A stretch of 10,452 bases of DNA from Planctomycetota bacterium. Its GTDB lineage: Bacteria > Planctomycetota > PUPC01 > JACPCR01. The notes under the pieces were generated by a model that saw only the letters and a program-made list of their open reading frames with translations, was not told where the DNA came from and did no database searches. Within the stretch, counting starts at the first letter, position 1. Each line of letters starts with the position of its first letter. Both the position numbers and the translations under genes were made by a program. This document shows positions 1 to 7,950 of the stretch, piece after piece. The stretch spans positions 1-10,452 of the forward strand of contig JASLXP010000599.1 in the NCBI GenBank assembly GCA_030740295.1, in the 5' to 3' direction.

Positions 1-2870
1 CCGTTCAGCTCTGGAACTTCGACCAGGGAGAGGGTCGTACGGCCTCTGATTCCGTTCAGAAGGTGACGGCCGACATTGACAACTGCGAATGGGGTCCCGG
101 GCGATTCGGGAAGGCCCTTGTATTTGACGGCAAGAAAGCTCGCCTGGCGATCCGACTCAGAGTTCCTCTGTCTTTCGCAGGTGACGGCAGCTTTACCATT
201 GAGTGCTGGATTCGGACTTCCCGTGTGGGACAGACACAACAGATCTTTGCGTCCCCCAATTGCGAGTTGGAGGTGCGCAAAGAAAACGGACAGATCTCGT
301 TTAACCTCCGCGGCCAACGCGGCACCTCCACCCGTTGCACGGGCAACACGAGCGTAGTCGATGGCAAGTGGCATCACGTCACCGCTGTTCGGGATGCTGA
401 AGCGAAGGTTCTCAAGCTTTATGTAGACCATCGCTTCGATGTCGAAGTTGAAGACAGAACAGCGGGACAGACCATCGTGGTGGGTCACCCGGTCTTTGGT
501 GGAAAGCCGAACGGAAGGGAGATGTTCAAGGGCTCCCTCGATGAAGTCAGAATCTCCAACATTACGCGCACGGTGGCTCCACCGACGGCGGGTGAGAATG
601 AAGTTAAGCCGTATGTTCTTGAGAACGATCGAGTTCGAATGGTCTTCGCCGTGGGCGAAAGGCAGGTCTTCCTCGCAAGCCTGTTCGACAAACGATCCGG
701 GACTGAATTCATCGAGAAGCGACTTTCCGCGACACGGACAGGGAACCTGTGGAGTGTGATCCTCCGCTCACCTGACGGGCTGAGTTCGCTCGACGGGGAA
801 CAGGGACGGTTGACCGTAAAGACGCGCGAGCGGACGGCAGGCGATGAACTTGTCCTGCGGTGGGAGAATCTTCGAATTCCTCAATCGGGTGGGCAGGTAT
901 CAGTCGAGGCCACCGTTCTGCTGCCGACAGGTTCTGCATTCTCCGAATGGCGGTTCCGGATTAAGAACTCAACCCAGACCTATGGCGTGTGGACGGCAAT
1001 CTTCCCTCGCTTAAGGAACCTCCGGAAACTTGGTGAAGACGGGAACGATTTCCTCGCCATTCCCGGTGGAAACGGTGGCGGCGCCGGTGAGGGGCAACTC
1101 TACTCTGACCCTTTCAAGACACTGCATCCCAGAGTTCGCACGTATCCCTGCTACCACCAGTCCATGCAGTTTAATGCGTACTATGGATCTGAAGGCGGCC
1201 TCTACTTCTCGACACCGGACGGTGAGATGAATCTCAAAGGCTTCCACTTCCGCGCGTCGAACGGCAAGCCGCCCGCGCTTCTTTACGAGGTCCATCACTT
1301 TCCTGCCAACGCCGGGGTGCCTGCTACCGGTCTGGAAGTCTCCTATCCGTCGGTAATCGGCCCATTCAGTGGGGACTGGTATGACGCGGCACAGCTCTAC
1401 CGTTCGTGGGCATTGAAACAGAAGTGGGCAAGGCTGGGACCTCTGCATGGGCGGAAAGACATCTCGCCCTGGATTCGTGACGGCGCCTATTGGATGTTGC
1501 TGCCCCTGGACTTTATGCCATCGAAACGCAAACACCTGAGACGGCTGGCTCGGTCTCTGCCAGAAAAGGAGGTCCGACGTCTCGCCCGCAATATCGATGT
1601 CGATTCGACGCTCGCCATGGTGCGTGAGGCCCGGGATTACTTCGGCTTCCCCATGACACTCTGGTGCAGCGACTGGTATGAAGGTGGAGGCGACATGTCT
1701 CCACCACGGTACCTGCCCATGAATGGCCTGAAAACGTTTCTCGAACGTATGCACGCCGAGTTTCCAAAGGTCCATTTCAGCGCCTATGTCGCACCCAAAA
1801 GGTACAGCGTGCAGATCCGTGAGTATGGTGACGAAGTGCAGACGAATCTTGAGAATCGCCCCGACGGCTCGCCGTCCATGGGGCCAGTGATGCCAACCGA
1901 GACAAACGATCAGCATGCGTATCCCTGCTGGTTTACTCCTTTCTGGCAGGCTCACTGGAAGAAGAAGGCGTCTGATCGAGCGTCGCTTGGGATCGATGGA
2001 TTTCACGTGGACGAACTCGCATCGGGCACATCATTTCACGACCAGTGTTTCAGTCCGAATCATGGCCATCCGGTGGGCGGGGGGACGTTGTACGCAAACA
2101 CACGCAGGCGCATGACATCACTGCTCCGCGATAGCGCTCGACGTGCTCGAAAGGACTTCGCCATCCATCACGAAGCCCTCAACGAAATCTATATCGACGT
2201 GGCGGACGCCGCTGAGGTCTGCACCTCGCCTTCGAACAACAACATCCCGCTCTACGAAGCCGTCTACCACGACTACAACTTCATCATGGGCAGGCGCATC
2301 CTCGAATGGACAGATCGCAACCTCTTCCGAAAAGGCCGGGAAGACGGGGACAAGCACATTGACGAATTCGTATCCTCGTTCGCACAAACGTTTGTGTGGG
2401 GCAACCAGCCCGGTTGGACCCGCATGGACATCGTCTCATATGCCCCGCGAGTGGCCGGCACCATCCGCCGTTTCATGAACGCCCGATACCGGGCCATGAA
2501 GTTCCTCAACGTCGGGCAGATGATGCGACCATTGACGCTCACGAAGCCGCTGGCAAAGGTCAAGAGGATCTGGCGTCGCTGCGATACTCCCGAACACATC
2601 CTCCCGGTGGTTTACAACTCAGTCTGGAAAGCTGCCGATGGAACGATCGGGATTGTCCTCGCAAACATCACAGACGTCCCCCAGATCATCCACTACAGGT
2701 ACGACTTGAAAGACAGTGGCCTGAACCGAACGCCTCTGCAGATTCAGCGGATAGATACAGCTTCTCCTGGCGATGCCGAGAAGGTTCAAGAGACGGTAAT
2801 GGAGCGATCGGATTCCATTGAGGGTTACTCTGTGAAGATTCTTGAGATCAAGCCCTTCAATCAAGAGTAA
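1..2870 (+). CDS. LamG domain + DUF6259-like putative glycoside hydrolase (5' partial)
   Basis: The reading frame is open from the first bases (codons from position 3) to TAA at 2868-2870, so the true start and any signal peptide lie outside the window. Residues are numbered from the GTG at 63, which is probably internal. Residues about 1-170 form a LamG/concanavalin-A-like jellyroll: FTIECWIRT, GKWHHVTAVRD and GSLDEVRISN are its typical strands, and an LWNFDQGEG start just upstream fits the same fold. From about 181 a galactose-mutarotase-like beta-sandwich begins (VLEND at 185-189). From about 440 a TIM-barrel-like domain resembles DUF6259 proteins: WCSDWYEGGGD around D537, GIDGFHVDEL with D650, and HHEALNE with E704 and E708. 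By analogy with retaining glycosidases of this barrel type, D650 and E704 or E708 are catalytic candidates; this is inference. The likely role is cleavage of a complex polysaccharide or glycan outside the cytoplasm. The substrate is unknown. The next gene starts 89 bases downstream on the same strand. Confidence 0.85.
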   Translation, partial: VQLWNFDQGEGRTASDSVQKVTADIDNCEWGPGRFGKALVFDGKKARLAIRLRVPLSFAGDGSFTIECWIRTSRVGQTQQIFASPNCELEVRKENGQISFNLRGQRGTSTRCTGNTSVVDGKWHHVTAVRDAEAKVLKLYVDHRFDVEVEDRTAGQTIVVGHPVFGGKPNGREMFKGSLDEVRISNITRTVAPPTAGENEVKPYVLENDRVRMVFAVGERQVFLASLFDKRSGTEFIEKRLSATRTGNLWSVILRSPDGLSSLDGEQGRLTVKTRERTAGDELVLRWENLRIPQSGGQVSVEATVLLPTGSAFSEWRFRIKNSTQTYGVWTAIFPRLRNLRKLGEDGNDFLAIPGGNGGGAGEGQLYSDPFKTLHPRVRTYPCYHQSMQFNAYYGSEGGLYFSTPDGEMNLKGFHFRASNGKPPALLYEVHHFPANAGVPATGLEVSYPSVIGPFSGDWYDAAQLYRSWALKQKWARLGPLHGRKDISPWIRDGAYWMLLPLDFMPSKRKHLRRLARSLPEKEVRRLARNIDVDSTLAMVREARDYFGFPMTLWCSDWYEGGGDMSPPRYLPMNGLKTFLERMHAEFPKVHFSAYVAPKRYSVQIREYGDEVQTNLENRPDGSPSMGPVMPTETNDQHAYPCWFTPFWQAHWKKKASDRASLGIDGFHVDELASGTSFHDQCFSPNHGHPVGGGTLYANTRRRMTSLLRDSARRARKDFAIHHEALNEIYIDVADAAEVCTSPSNNNIPLYEAVYHDYNFIMGRRILEWTDRNLFRKGREDGDKHIDEFVSSFAQTFVWGNQPGWTRMDIVSYAPRVAGTIRRFMNARYRAMKFLNVGQMMRPLTLTKPLAKVKRIWRRCDTPEHILPVVYNSVWKAADGTIGIVLANITDVPQIIHYRYDLKDSGLNRTPLQIQRIDTASPGDAEKVQETVMERSDSIEGYSVKILEIKPFNQE

Positions 2871-2959
2871 GCGGTCCCAGCGTTACCGTTCCGTCGCAGA
2901 CCGAGAGAAACAAAGTCTTGTGCTTGCGGCCATCAGGCCACGTTACTCGTGAGGGATCG

Positions 2960-3997
2960 ATGTCACAATCACTTTCGGCCTCTTTCCTGACGGACGACGT
3001 ATCCGAGGTCCAGCGGCAGCATGAGCTGCAGTTTGAGCGTCTCTGCCGGGGCGACCAGCCGGCACATGTACCGACATTCGCAAGCGATGTCCTGGGCCTG
3101 CCGCGGGACGAGTCCCGCGATGTCGACGCATGGCTGGGCGAGAAGCTTCTCCATCTCAGGGAGAATATTGAGAGGTACAAGGACCCGGTGACCTGGCGGC
3201 CCTTTGCCTTGTCTCTGGGCCGGTATGACCTCCATTTTGCCAGCGCGGTGATGGGCTGCCCGGTCTTTCGCAATGGCGATGGTCCCGTCTGGTGGACGTC
3301 CCTCTCGAAGCTCGGAATGCGCATGGAGGACTTCCGCTCTCCAGACCTGGACGAGAACGCGATCTTCCAGGAGATGCTGGGGATATTGAAGTTCGTTGTC
3401 GAGGCAACCGAGGGCACGGTTCCAGTCGAGATACCATATGTCTCTGAACCGCTCGTCGCTGCCGTCGATATGTTCAGCGAGGATTTTCTGGCCTGCCTGG
3501 CTCAGGAGCCGGAGTTGGCCGGCCAAGTGCTCGACCGCATATCAGCCACAATACTGGAGATGCGTCACCGGTTCTTCGAAGCGGTGCCAGGCGCGCCGGT
3601 CTACGCGCACGGCTTTTTCAGCCGGATGATGCCCCGCGGATACACGCTCCTTTACGGCTGCACCACGCAACTGATTTCCGGAGATATGTACGGACAACAT
3701 ATTCGTTGCCGGGACGTGGACCTTTTCACTTGCCATGCCCGCGGCGGATGCATTCACCTCTGTGGCCGACACACCCAGCACATTGACGCGTGGCGGGATA
3801 TGCCTGAAGTGAAGTCGCTGCAACTGAACGACGCCGCGAACGACGATCTGGAGGAGTATTGGAGCAATCTCCGGCCCGACCAGTTTGTCATCCTTGTCCC
3901 CTCAGAACGCATGACCGCTGAAAATGCCCTCGAGGTCACCGGAGGGCGACAGCTCGTGATCAACATGACGACGGAGAAGAGGATTCCGGTCCAGTGA
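2960..3997 (+). CDS. Uroporphyrinogen decarboxylase-like (UroD/MtaA superfamily) protein, not HemE
   Basis: The protein has 345 residues, near the usual length of UroD-superfamily proteins. I chose ATG 2960 because GAGGGA lies just upstream (2951-2956); an in-frame TTG at 2918 would add 14 residues and lacks a clear ribosome site. The middle shows the family pattern: VPVEIPYVSEPLVAA (a prediction of a barrel strand plus helix), then a segment matching 'edFl..l..eP' (MFSEDFLACLAQEPEL). The C-terminal half has the H-x-C signature H266-L-C268 within IHLCGRHTQHI, followed by a LQLND strand. The N-terminal RQAGR substrate motif of true HemE is absent, so heme synthesis is unlikely. Relatives include corrinoid methyltransferases (MtaA/MtbA type), where His-x-Cys binds zinc, and many uncharacterised paralogues in Planctomycetes and Lentisphaerae. 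No third Cys follows in the C-terminal tail, so the metal site is not classical. Its substrate cannot be read from sequence. It may share a transcript with the upstream putative glycosidase. Confidence 0.85.
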   Translation: MSQSLSASFLTDDVSEVQRQHELQFERLCRGDQPAHVPTFASDVLGLPRDESRDVDAWLGEKLLHLRENIERYKDPVTWRPFALSLGRYDLHFASAVMGCPVFRNGDGPVWWTSLSKLGMRMEDFRSPDLDENAIFQEMLGILKFVVEATEGTVPVEIPYVSEPLVAAVDMFSEDFLACLAQEPELAGQVLDRISATILEMRHRFFEAVPGAPVYAHGFFSRMMPRGYTLLYGCTTQLISGDMYGQHIRCRDVDLFTCHARGGCIHLCGRHTQHIDAWRDMPEVKSLQLNDAANDDLEEYWSNLRPDQFVILVPSERMTAENALEVTGGRQLVINMTTEKRIPVQ

Positions 3998-4061
3998 GAT
4001 AGCGGCTGGAACGCGGACGGATCATGAAAAAAACGCTCAGAGAATCAGCACAGTCAAGTCA

Positions 4062-4108
4062 GGTTATGCAGTTTGATTCATCCGATTAAGGGCTGCATAT
4101 TTGATGCT
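4062..4108 (+). promoter_or_regulatory. Possible sigma70-type promoter before the transporter gene
   Basis: TTGATT at 4073-4078 and CATATT at 4096-4101 are separated by 17 bases, the ideal spacing for a housekeeping promoter. Each box matches consensus at only four of six positions, so chance is quite possible. Initiation near 4108 would give a short leader before TTG 4126 or TTG 4150. GCAT and ATGC arms around the -10 box and AGGG/CCCT further out make a weak imperfect dyad. Confidence 0.3.
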
Positions 4109-4125
4109 CCGTCCCTGTAACCGTC

Positions 4126-7100
4126 TTGAGCAGGAGAGCCGAACTCAAGTTGAAACATCGACTCAGCCAATTCCTGAATCTGGAGCCAGGCGAAGAGAAA
4201 CTGGTCGGTTGCGCGCTGCTACAGTCAGTATTCATCGGTCTGCCGCGGCTCTTTACACTTACGGTAGCAAGCGCCCTCTTCCTTGAGAGGTTTTCCGCCT
4301 CCAATCTGCCTTATGTCTACATCGCCGGCTCAGTGATTGTTCCCTTAGTGGGATTCCTTCATCTGAACATTGGTAAGAGACTATCGTTCCAGCAGCACCA
4401 GACGGGCACTTTTCTCGCGCTTGCCGTCTTCTCTCTAGCCTTCCTCGCAATACTCCTGCTTTCTGATGCCAGTTGGCCGATCTTCCTTCTGCTGGTCTGG
4501 TATGACGTGGAATGGTCGATGCTTAACCTTGCCTTCTGGGGCACGGCTAACCGGGTCTTTACTGTGCGGCAAGGGAAGAGACTTTTCGGCCTGATCGGAA
4601 ATGGTGAAGTTCTGGCTCAGGTTGCCGGTGGCCTCCTCACTCCCGTTCTCGTAGGGCTGGTGGGCACGCGTTCGCTTTTGGGCATTTCCTTCATTGGGCA
4701 TTGCTTCGCCGTCGGAATCTTCATCTACATCACTCGCGCCTTCAAAGAAGAGTTCAAAGAAGAAATCGATACTGCATCGGAGAATCAGCAGGCATCTCAA
4801 GGCTTCTTTGACTTGTTTAAGAGCCGCTATGCCTTGCTGATCATGGCGTCTTACTTTTTCTGCGCATATATCTCGTATTACTTTGTCGACAACATTTTTC
4901 TTTCACAGACCAAAGAGAACTTTCCAAGACCCGAAGACCTGGACCGGATGACCAGCTTCCTCGGCCAGTTCTGGGCCGTCGTAGGTATTACCAGTCTTCT
5001 CTTCAGAACTTTTGCTTCCGGAAGGTGGGTGGCTCATTTCGGATTCCTTGGCTCGCTGCTGACGCTCCCTTTCTTTGTGGGCGTGGGAGCTCTTGCCATC
5101 GTTTCATCGGGGCTTCTGGGTGCCGGGACCAAAGTGCTTTTCTGGATCGTTGTCGGTTTCAAATTCTTGGAGAGGGTCTTTCTCGCGGTCTACTACCCCG
5201 CTCACTATACCCTCTATCAGCCGCTGTCCCCCGAGCGCAGAGACCAGATTCAGACAATGGGAGAGACAGTGGTCGCGCCCATAGTCGGCGGCTTGACCGG
5301 TCTGTTACTCCTGGGTCTCAGCAATGGTCTTGGCTTTGCGCCAGTCGGGCTGGCCGGCACGCTGATCTTAATTCTGGGTGTCTGGGTCGCGTTCTCCTTC
5401 GTGACGAATCTCGAATACCGCCGGATGCTCAATAACGCACTCGAGCGGAGAGGGTTGACCGGTCAGGACCTCAAGCTTGATGACCCGATGAGTCTTCAGA
5501 TCCTGCAAAAGGGCCTGGCGAGCCCGCGCCCGGAGGAGGCCCTCTACTGCCTGAAACTCATCGAAGAGGCGGATCCGCCCGGCCTGCCGGATATCCTTCT
5601 GCGACTGCTGGAACATCCTGATTCGGACCTTCGAGTCGGCGCGTGCCAGGGCATCGAGCGGCTGAGTATCGAGGAACACCTCGAGCTGCTCTGCGCGCGG
5701 CTGAAACGCGAGGAAGATCCAGCAGTTCAGGGGGCCTTGCTTCGGGCCATTTCCTCAACGGCACCAACGGAAGCATTCGACCTGCTCAAGTCTCATCTCG
5801 ATTCGGAGGAGGAGTCTGTCTGTCGAGGCGCGCTCGTCGGGCTCATTCGTTACTGCGGTCTGGAAGGCGCGGTCGAGGCCGGAGCACGCCTCGTAGGGCT
5901 CGAGAAGTCAGAGTCGGGGAAGGAGCGCAGGCTGGCGGCCAATCTTCTGGGGGACATCGGCGTCACCAATTTCTACAGGGGAGTCGAGTCGCTGCTGCGA
6001 GACAAGGATCCATCTGTTCAAGAGGCCGCGCTCAGAGCGGCGGAGCGTCTGAACAACTCCCGCCTCTGGCCGCTGGTCATCGAATGTCTGGCGCAATCGT
6101 CACTACGCGAAACAGCAATCAAGACGATTGTCTCCTGCGGTGATTCCGCGCTCCCGTCGTTGGAGGAAGCGTATGAAAAAGCTGACGATTCTCCGCAGGG
6201 CAGACGACGGATAGTGCAGGCAGTAGGGCGTATCCGAACGCCCGCAGCTATCCAATTCCTCGTGCACCGTCTTCACGAGGCCGATCGCAACTTCCTCCAG
6301 GAAATACTCTGGGCGATACATTTCAGTGGCTATCAGTCCCGGAGTGACGAAAGGGCCCGCATAGATCGTCTCCTGCAGGAAGAAGCGGATTTTGGCAGGA
6401 AGATCCTGGAAGCCCGCGCGGCATTGATTGGGCGTGCGGGGCCTTCGATGTTGAGGTCCGCAATCGAATACGAACTGGAAAAAGTTCAGATCCGAATCTT
6501 CCTCCTCTTCTCGGTGACTTATCCTTCGGCTTCAATCATGCTCATATGGAGCAATTTCAAGGAAGGATCGAATGAGAAGAAAGACATCGCTCTTGAACTG
6601 CTCGACAACACCCTGAAAAGTGATCACAAAGAACTGGCCCTGCCGATTCTGGCACCCCCATCGATCACATCAGCTGATACAGAGGAAATAGTTATCGAAA
6701 CCATCCTGACGCAGCCGGATACCTGGGCGAATCCCTGGCTGCTGGCATGCACGATTCACTCGGCGCAATTCCTGTCCATGGACGGGAAGGAGGAATTGAT
6801 TCAGCCGTATCTCGATCATCCGGATCGCGCTGTCAGCGAGGCCGCGGGGGCCGCATGCTTGAGGGATGGCCACTCAGATCGCGACGCAGTTGGGGAAGAA
6901 GCATCGTTAACCATAATTGAAAAAGTCCAACTGCTGCAGAAGGCCAGCATTTTTACCTCTATCCCTGATGAGATTCTTGCAGACATCGCGCAAGCGCTGA
7001 AAGAGATTGATATCGCTGCGGGGAAGACCCTTTTTGAAAAGGGTGTAATTGGCACCACGATGTACATCACAGCATCCGGTAAGATGCGCGTCCATGACGG

Positions 7101-7806
7101 AGAGGTCACTTTCGCTGAACTCCCTGCCGGCAGCATCTTCGGAGAACTCGCGGCACTTGATCCGGAGCCGCGATCCGCATCCATCACGCCCATCGAAGAC
7201 AGCAAGCTATTCGAGATATCGCAGGAGGCTCTGTTCGAACTGATGAGGGCCAGGGCGGAACTGGCCGAAGGCATCCTCCAAGTGCTCTGCACCCGCCTGC
7301 GAGAGTTACTTGCTAAAGGGCAATCCCCACCGCCGAAGGAAGAGAGTGGCCAAGGCCAGGAGGAGGCGCTCACGGTGAAGGCCACCGAAGATGATCAACT
7401 CAGTATCATCGAACGCGTCATCATCCTCAGCACTTGCTCGATTTTTACAGAAACGTCTGATGCCATTCTCTCTCGGATTGCGGAGCTCTCCAGAGAACGC
7501 CGGCTGAAGAGGAATGAAACGCTGTTCCACAAGGGGGATCTTGGAACAACGATGTACATGGTCGTGGACGGCAAGATAAAAGTTCACGACGGGGACACTT
7601 TGATCGTCGAACTCGGAGAGAGAGCCATCGTCGGTGAAATGGCGGCTCTTTCCTCAGAGCCCCGCACCGCATCTGTGACCGCTGTCGAGGACACTGTGCT
7701 GCTTTCCCTTGACCAGAAGTCCCTGCAGGAGATCATGCGCGACCAGTTGGATGTCATGCTGGGCATCATCAGAGTGCTGATCCGTCGGCTTAGAAGCATG
7801 ATGTAA
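4126..7806 (+). CDS. NTT (ATP/ADP translocase)-like membrane protein with HEAT repeats and two cNMP-binding domains
   Basis: This 1226-residue protein has three parts. Residues about 25-430 contain some 12 hydrophobic segments with NTT/MFS-like signatures (RQGKRLFGLIGNGEVLAQ; LPRLFTLTVASALFLERF). Residues about 453-830 are HEAT-like helical repeats of roughly 30 residues. About 785-920 is a further helical stretch with the ALELLDNTL motif seen in this family. Residues 928-1070 and 1092-1226 are two cyclic-nucleotide-binding domains; their phosphate-binding cassettes read FGELAALDPEPRSAS (E1007, R1016) and VGEMAALSSEPRTAS (E1171, R1180), so both keep the Glu and Arg that contact a cyclic nucleotide. 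NTT proteins with HEAT and cNMP domains are known from genomes of free-living bacteria. The substrate need not be ATP/ADP. The start is TTG: 4126 is the longest choice (stop TGA at 4102); TTG 4150 has a better ribosome site, AGGAGAG at 4132-4138. The C-terminal domains are presumably cytoplasmic. Confidence 0.88.
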   Translation: MSRRAELKLKHRLSQFLNLEPGEEKLVGCALLQSVFIGLPRLFTLTVASALFLERFSASNLPYVYIAGSVIVPLVGFLHLNIGKRLSFQQHQTGTFLALAVFSLAFLAILLLSDASWPIFLLLVWYDVEWSMLNLAFWGTANRVFTVRQGKRLFGLIGNGEVLAQVAGGLLTPVLVGLVGTRSLLGISFIGHCFAVGIFIYITRAFKEEFKEEIDTASENQQASQGFFDLFKSRYALLIMASYFFCAYISYYFVDNIFLSQTKENFPRPEDLDRMTSFLGQFWAVVGITSLLFRTFASGRWVAHFGFLGSLLTLPFFVGVGALAIVSSGLLGAGTKVLFWIVVGFKFLERVFLAVYYPAHYTLYQPLSPERRDQIQTMGETVVAPIVGGLTGLLLLGLSNGLGFAPVGLAGTLILILGVWVAFSFVTNLEYRRMLNNALERRGLTGQDLKLDDPMSLQILQKGLASPRPEEALYCLKLIEEADPPGLPDILLRLLEHPDSDLRVGACQGIERLSIEEHLELLCARLKREEDPAVQGALLRAISSTAPTEAFDLLKSHLDSEEESVCRGALVGLIRYCGLEGAVEAGARLVGLEKSESGKERRLAANLLGDIGVTNFYRGVESLLRDKDPSVQEAALRAAERLNNSRLWPLVIECLAQSSLRETAIKTIVSCGDSALPSLEEAYEKADDSPQGRRRIVQAVGRIRTPAAIQFLVHRLHEADRNFLQEILWAIHFSGYQSRSDERARIDRLLQEEADFGRKILEARAALIGRAGPSMLRSAIEYELEKVQIRIFLLFSVTYPSASIMLIWSNFKEGSNEKKDIALELLDNTLKSDHKELALPILAPPSITSADTEEIVIETILTQPDTWANPWLLACTIHSAQFLSMDGKEELIQPYLDHPDRAVSEAAGAACLRDGHSDRDAVGEEASLTIIEKVQLLQKASIFTSIPDEILADIAQALKEIDIAAGKTLFEKGVIGTTMYITASGKMRVHDGEVTFAELPAGSIFGELAALDPEPRSASITPIEDSKLFEISQEALFELMRARAELAEGILQVLCTRLRELLAKGQSPPPKEESGQGQEEALTVKATEDDQLSIIERVIILSTCSIFTETSDAILSRIAELSRERRLKRNETLFHKGDLGTTMYMVVDGKIKVHDGDTLIVELGERAIVGEMAALSSEPRTASVTAVEDTVLLSLDQKSLQEIMRDQLDVMLGIIRVLIRRLRSMM
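4132..4138 (+). promoter_or_regulatory. Candidate ribosome binding site favouring TTG 4150
   Basis: AGGAGAG lies 11 bases before the in-frame TTG at 4150 and inside the longer reading that starts at TTG 4126. The longer start has no purine-rich site before it, so the real protein may be eight residues shorter than listed. No in-frame ATG exists between the upstream stop and the first transmembrane segment, so a non-AUG start is needed either way. Confidence 0.4.
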
Positions 7807-7824
7807 CATTGAGGATGAGGGCCA

Positions 7825-7944
7825 ATGAAAACGTGGCTGGTTATCGCCGTTTGCCCCGGCAGTGCTGGCACCTCGGTCTGGAAGCCCCGGCTTGGCGGGA
7901 CGCTGCCGGCTCTCATCAAGTCTGGCGACTTCGGCTACTCATAG
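7825..7944 (+). CDS. Possible 39-residue small protein downstream of the transporter
   Basis: An ATG sits 18 bases after the transporter stop, preceded by two purine-rich sites (GAGGA at 7811-7815 and GAGGG at 7817-7821). The frame runs 39 codons to TAG at 7942-7944, ending six bases before the convergent methyltransferase stop. The N-terminus begins MKTWLVIAVC, a short basic-hydrophobic stretch like a leader or membrane anchor, followed by a Gly/Pro-rich tail with no recognised domain. The good ribosome site and placement suggest possible translation as the last cistron of the transporter transcript. Its short length and unremarkable composition mean it could equally be chance. I do not recognise it. 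Confidence 0.3.
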   Translation: MKTWLVIAVCPGSAGTSVWKPRLGGTLPALIKSGDFGYS

Positions 7945-7950
7945 CCCGGG

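Noticed and set aside
1011..2006. Long antisense open frame of 331 codons on the minus strand
   Set aside because: It lies wholly within the glycosidase-like gene, whose plus-strand protein has clear domains; the antisense translation shows no domain and no ribosome site supports it.
2383..2396. Perfect 14-base palindrome CACAAACGTTTGTG
   Set aside because: It is inside coding sequence (FAQTFVWG) far from any start, with no second copy, so it is probably chance.
3102..3119. 8-base inverted repeat CGCGGGAC/GTCCCGCG with a 2-base centre
   Set aside because: It lies within the UroD-like gene, has no following T-run and no partner copies; coding constraint and GC content explain it.
2857..3526. 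Two minus-strand open frames of about 185 codons
   Set aside because: Both are antisense to the UroD-like gene, with Arg/Ser-rich or Pro-rich translations and no recognisable family.
2960..3997. HemE (heme-pathway uroporphyrinogen decarboxylase)
   Set aside because: The N-terminal RQAGR motif is absent and no heme genes are nearby.
4024..4089. 21-codon frame starting ATGAAAAAAACG before the transporter gene
   Set aside because: It is very short, has a weak ribosome site and lacks Trp/His/Leu-run features of an attenuation leader; it also ends before the likely transcription start.
6816..7385. 189-codon Ser/Ala-rich minus-strand frame
   Set aside because: It is antisense to the first cNMP domain, which is clearly coding; the composition is typical of a shadow frame.
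7868..7916. Possible terminator stem AGCC..GGC / GCCGGCT between convergent genes
   Set aside because: The stem is short with a two-base bulge and no U-tract follows, so I do not call it.
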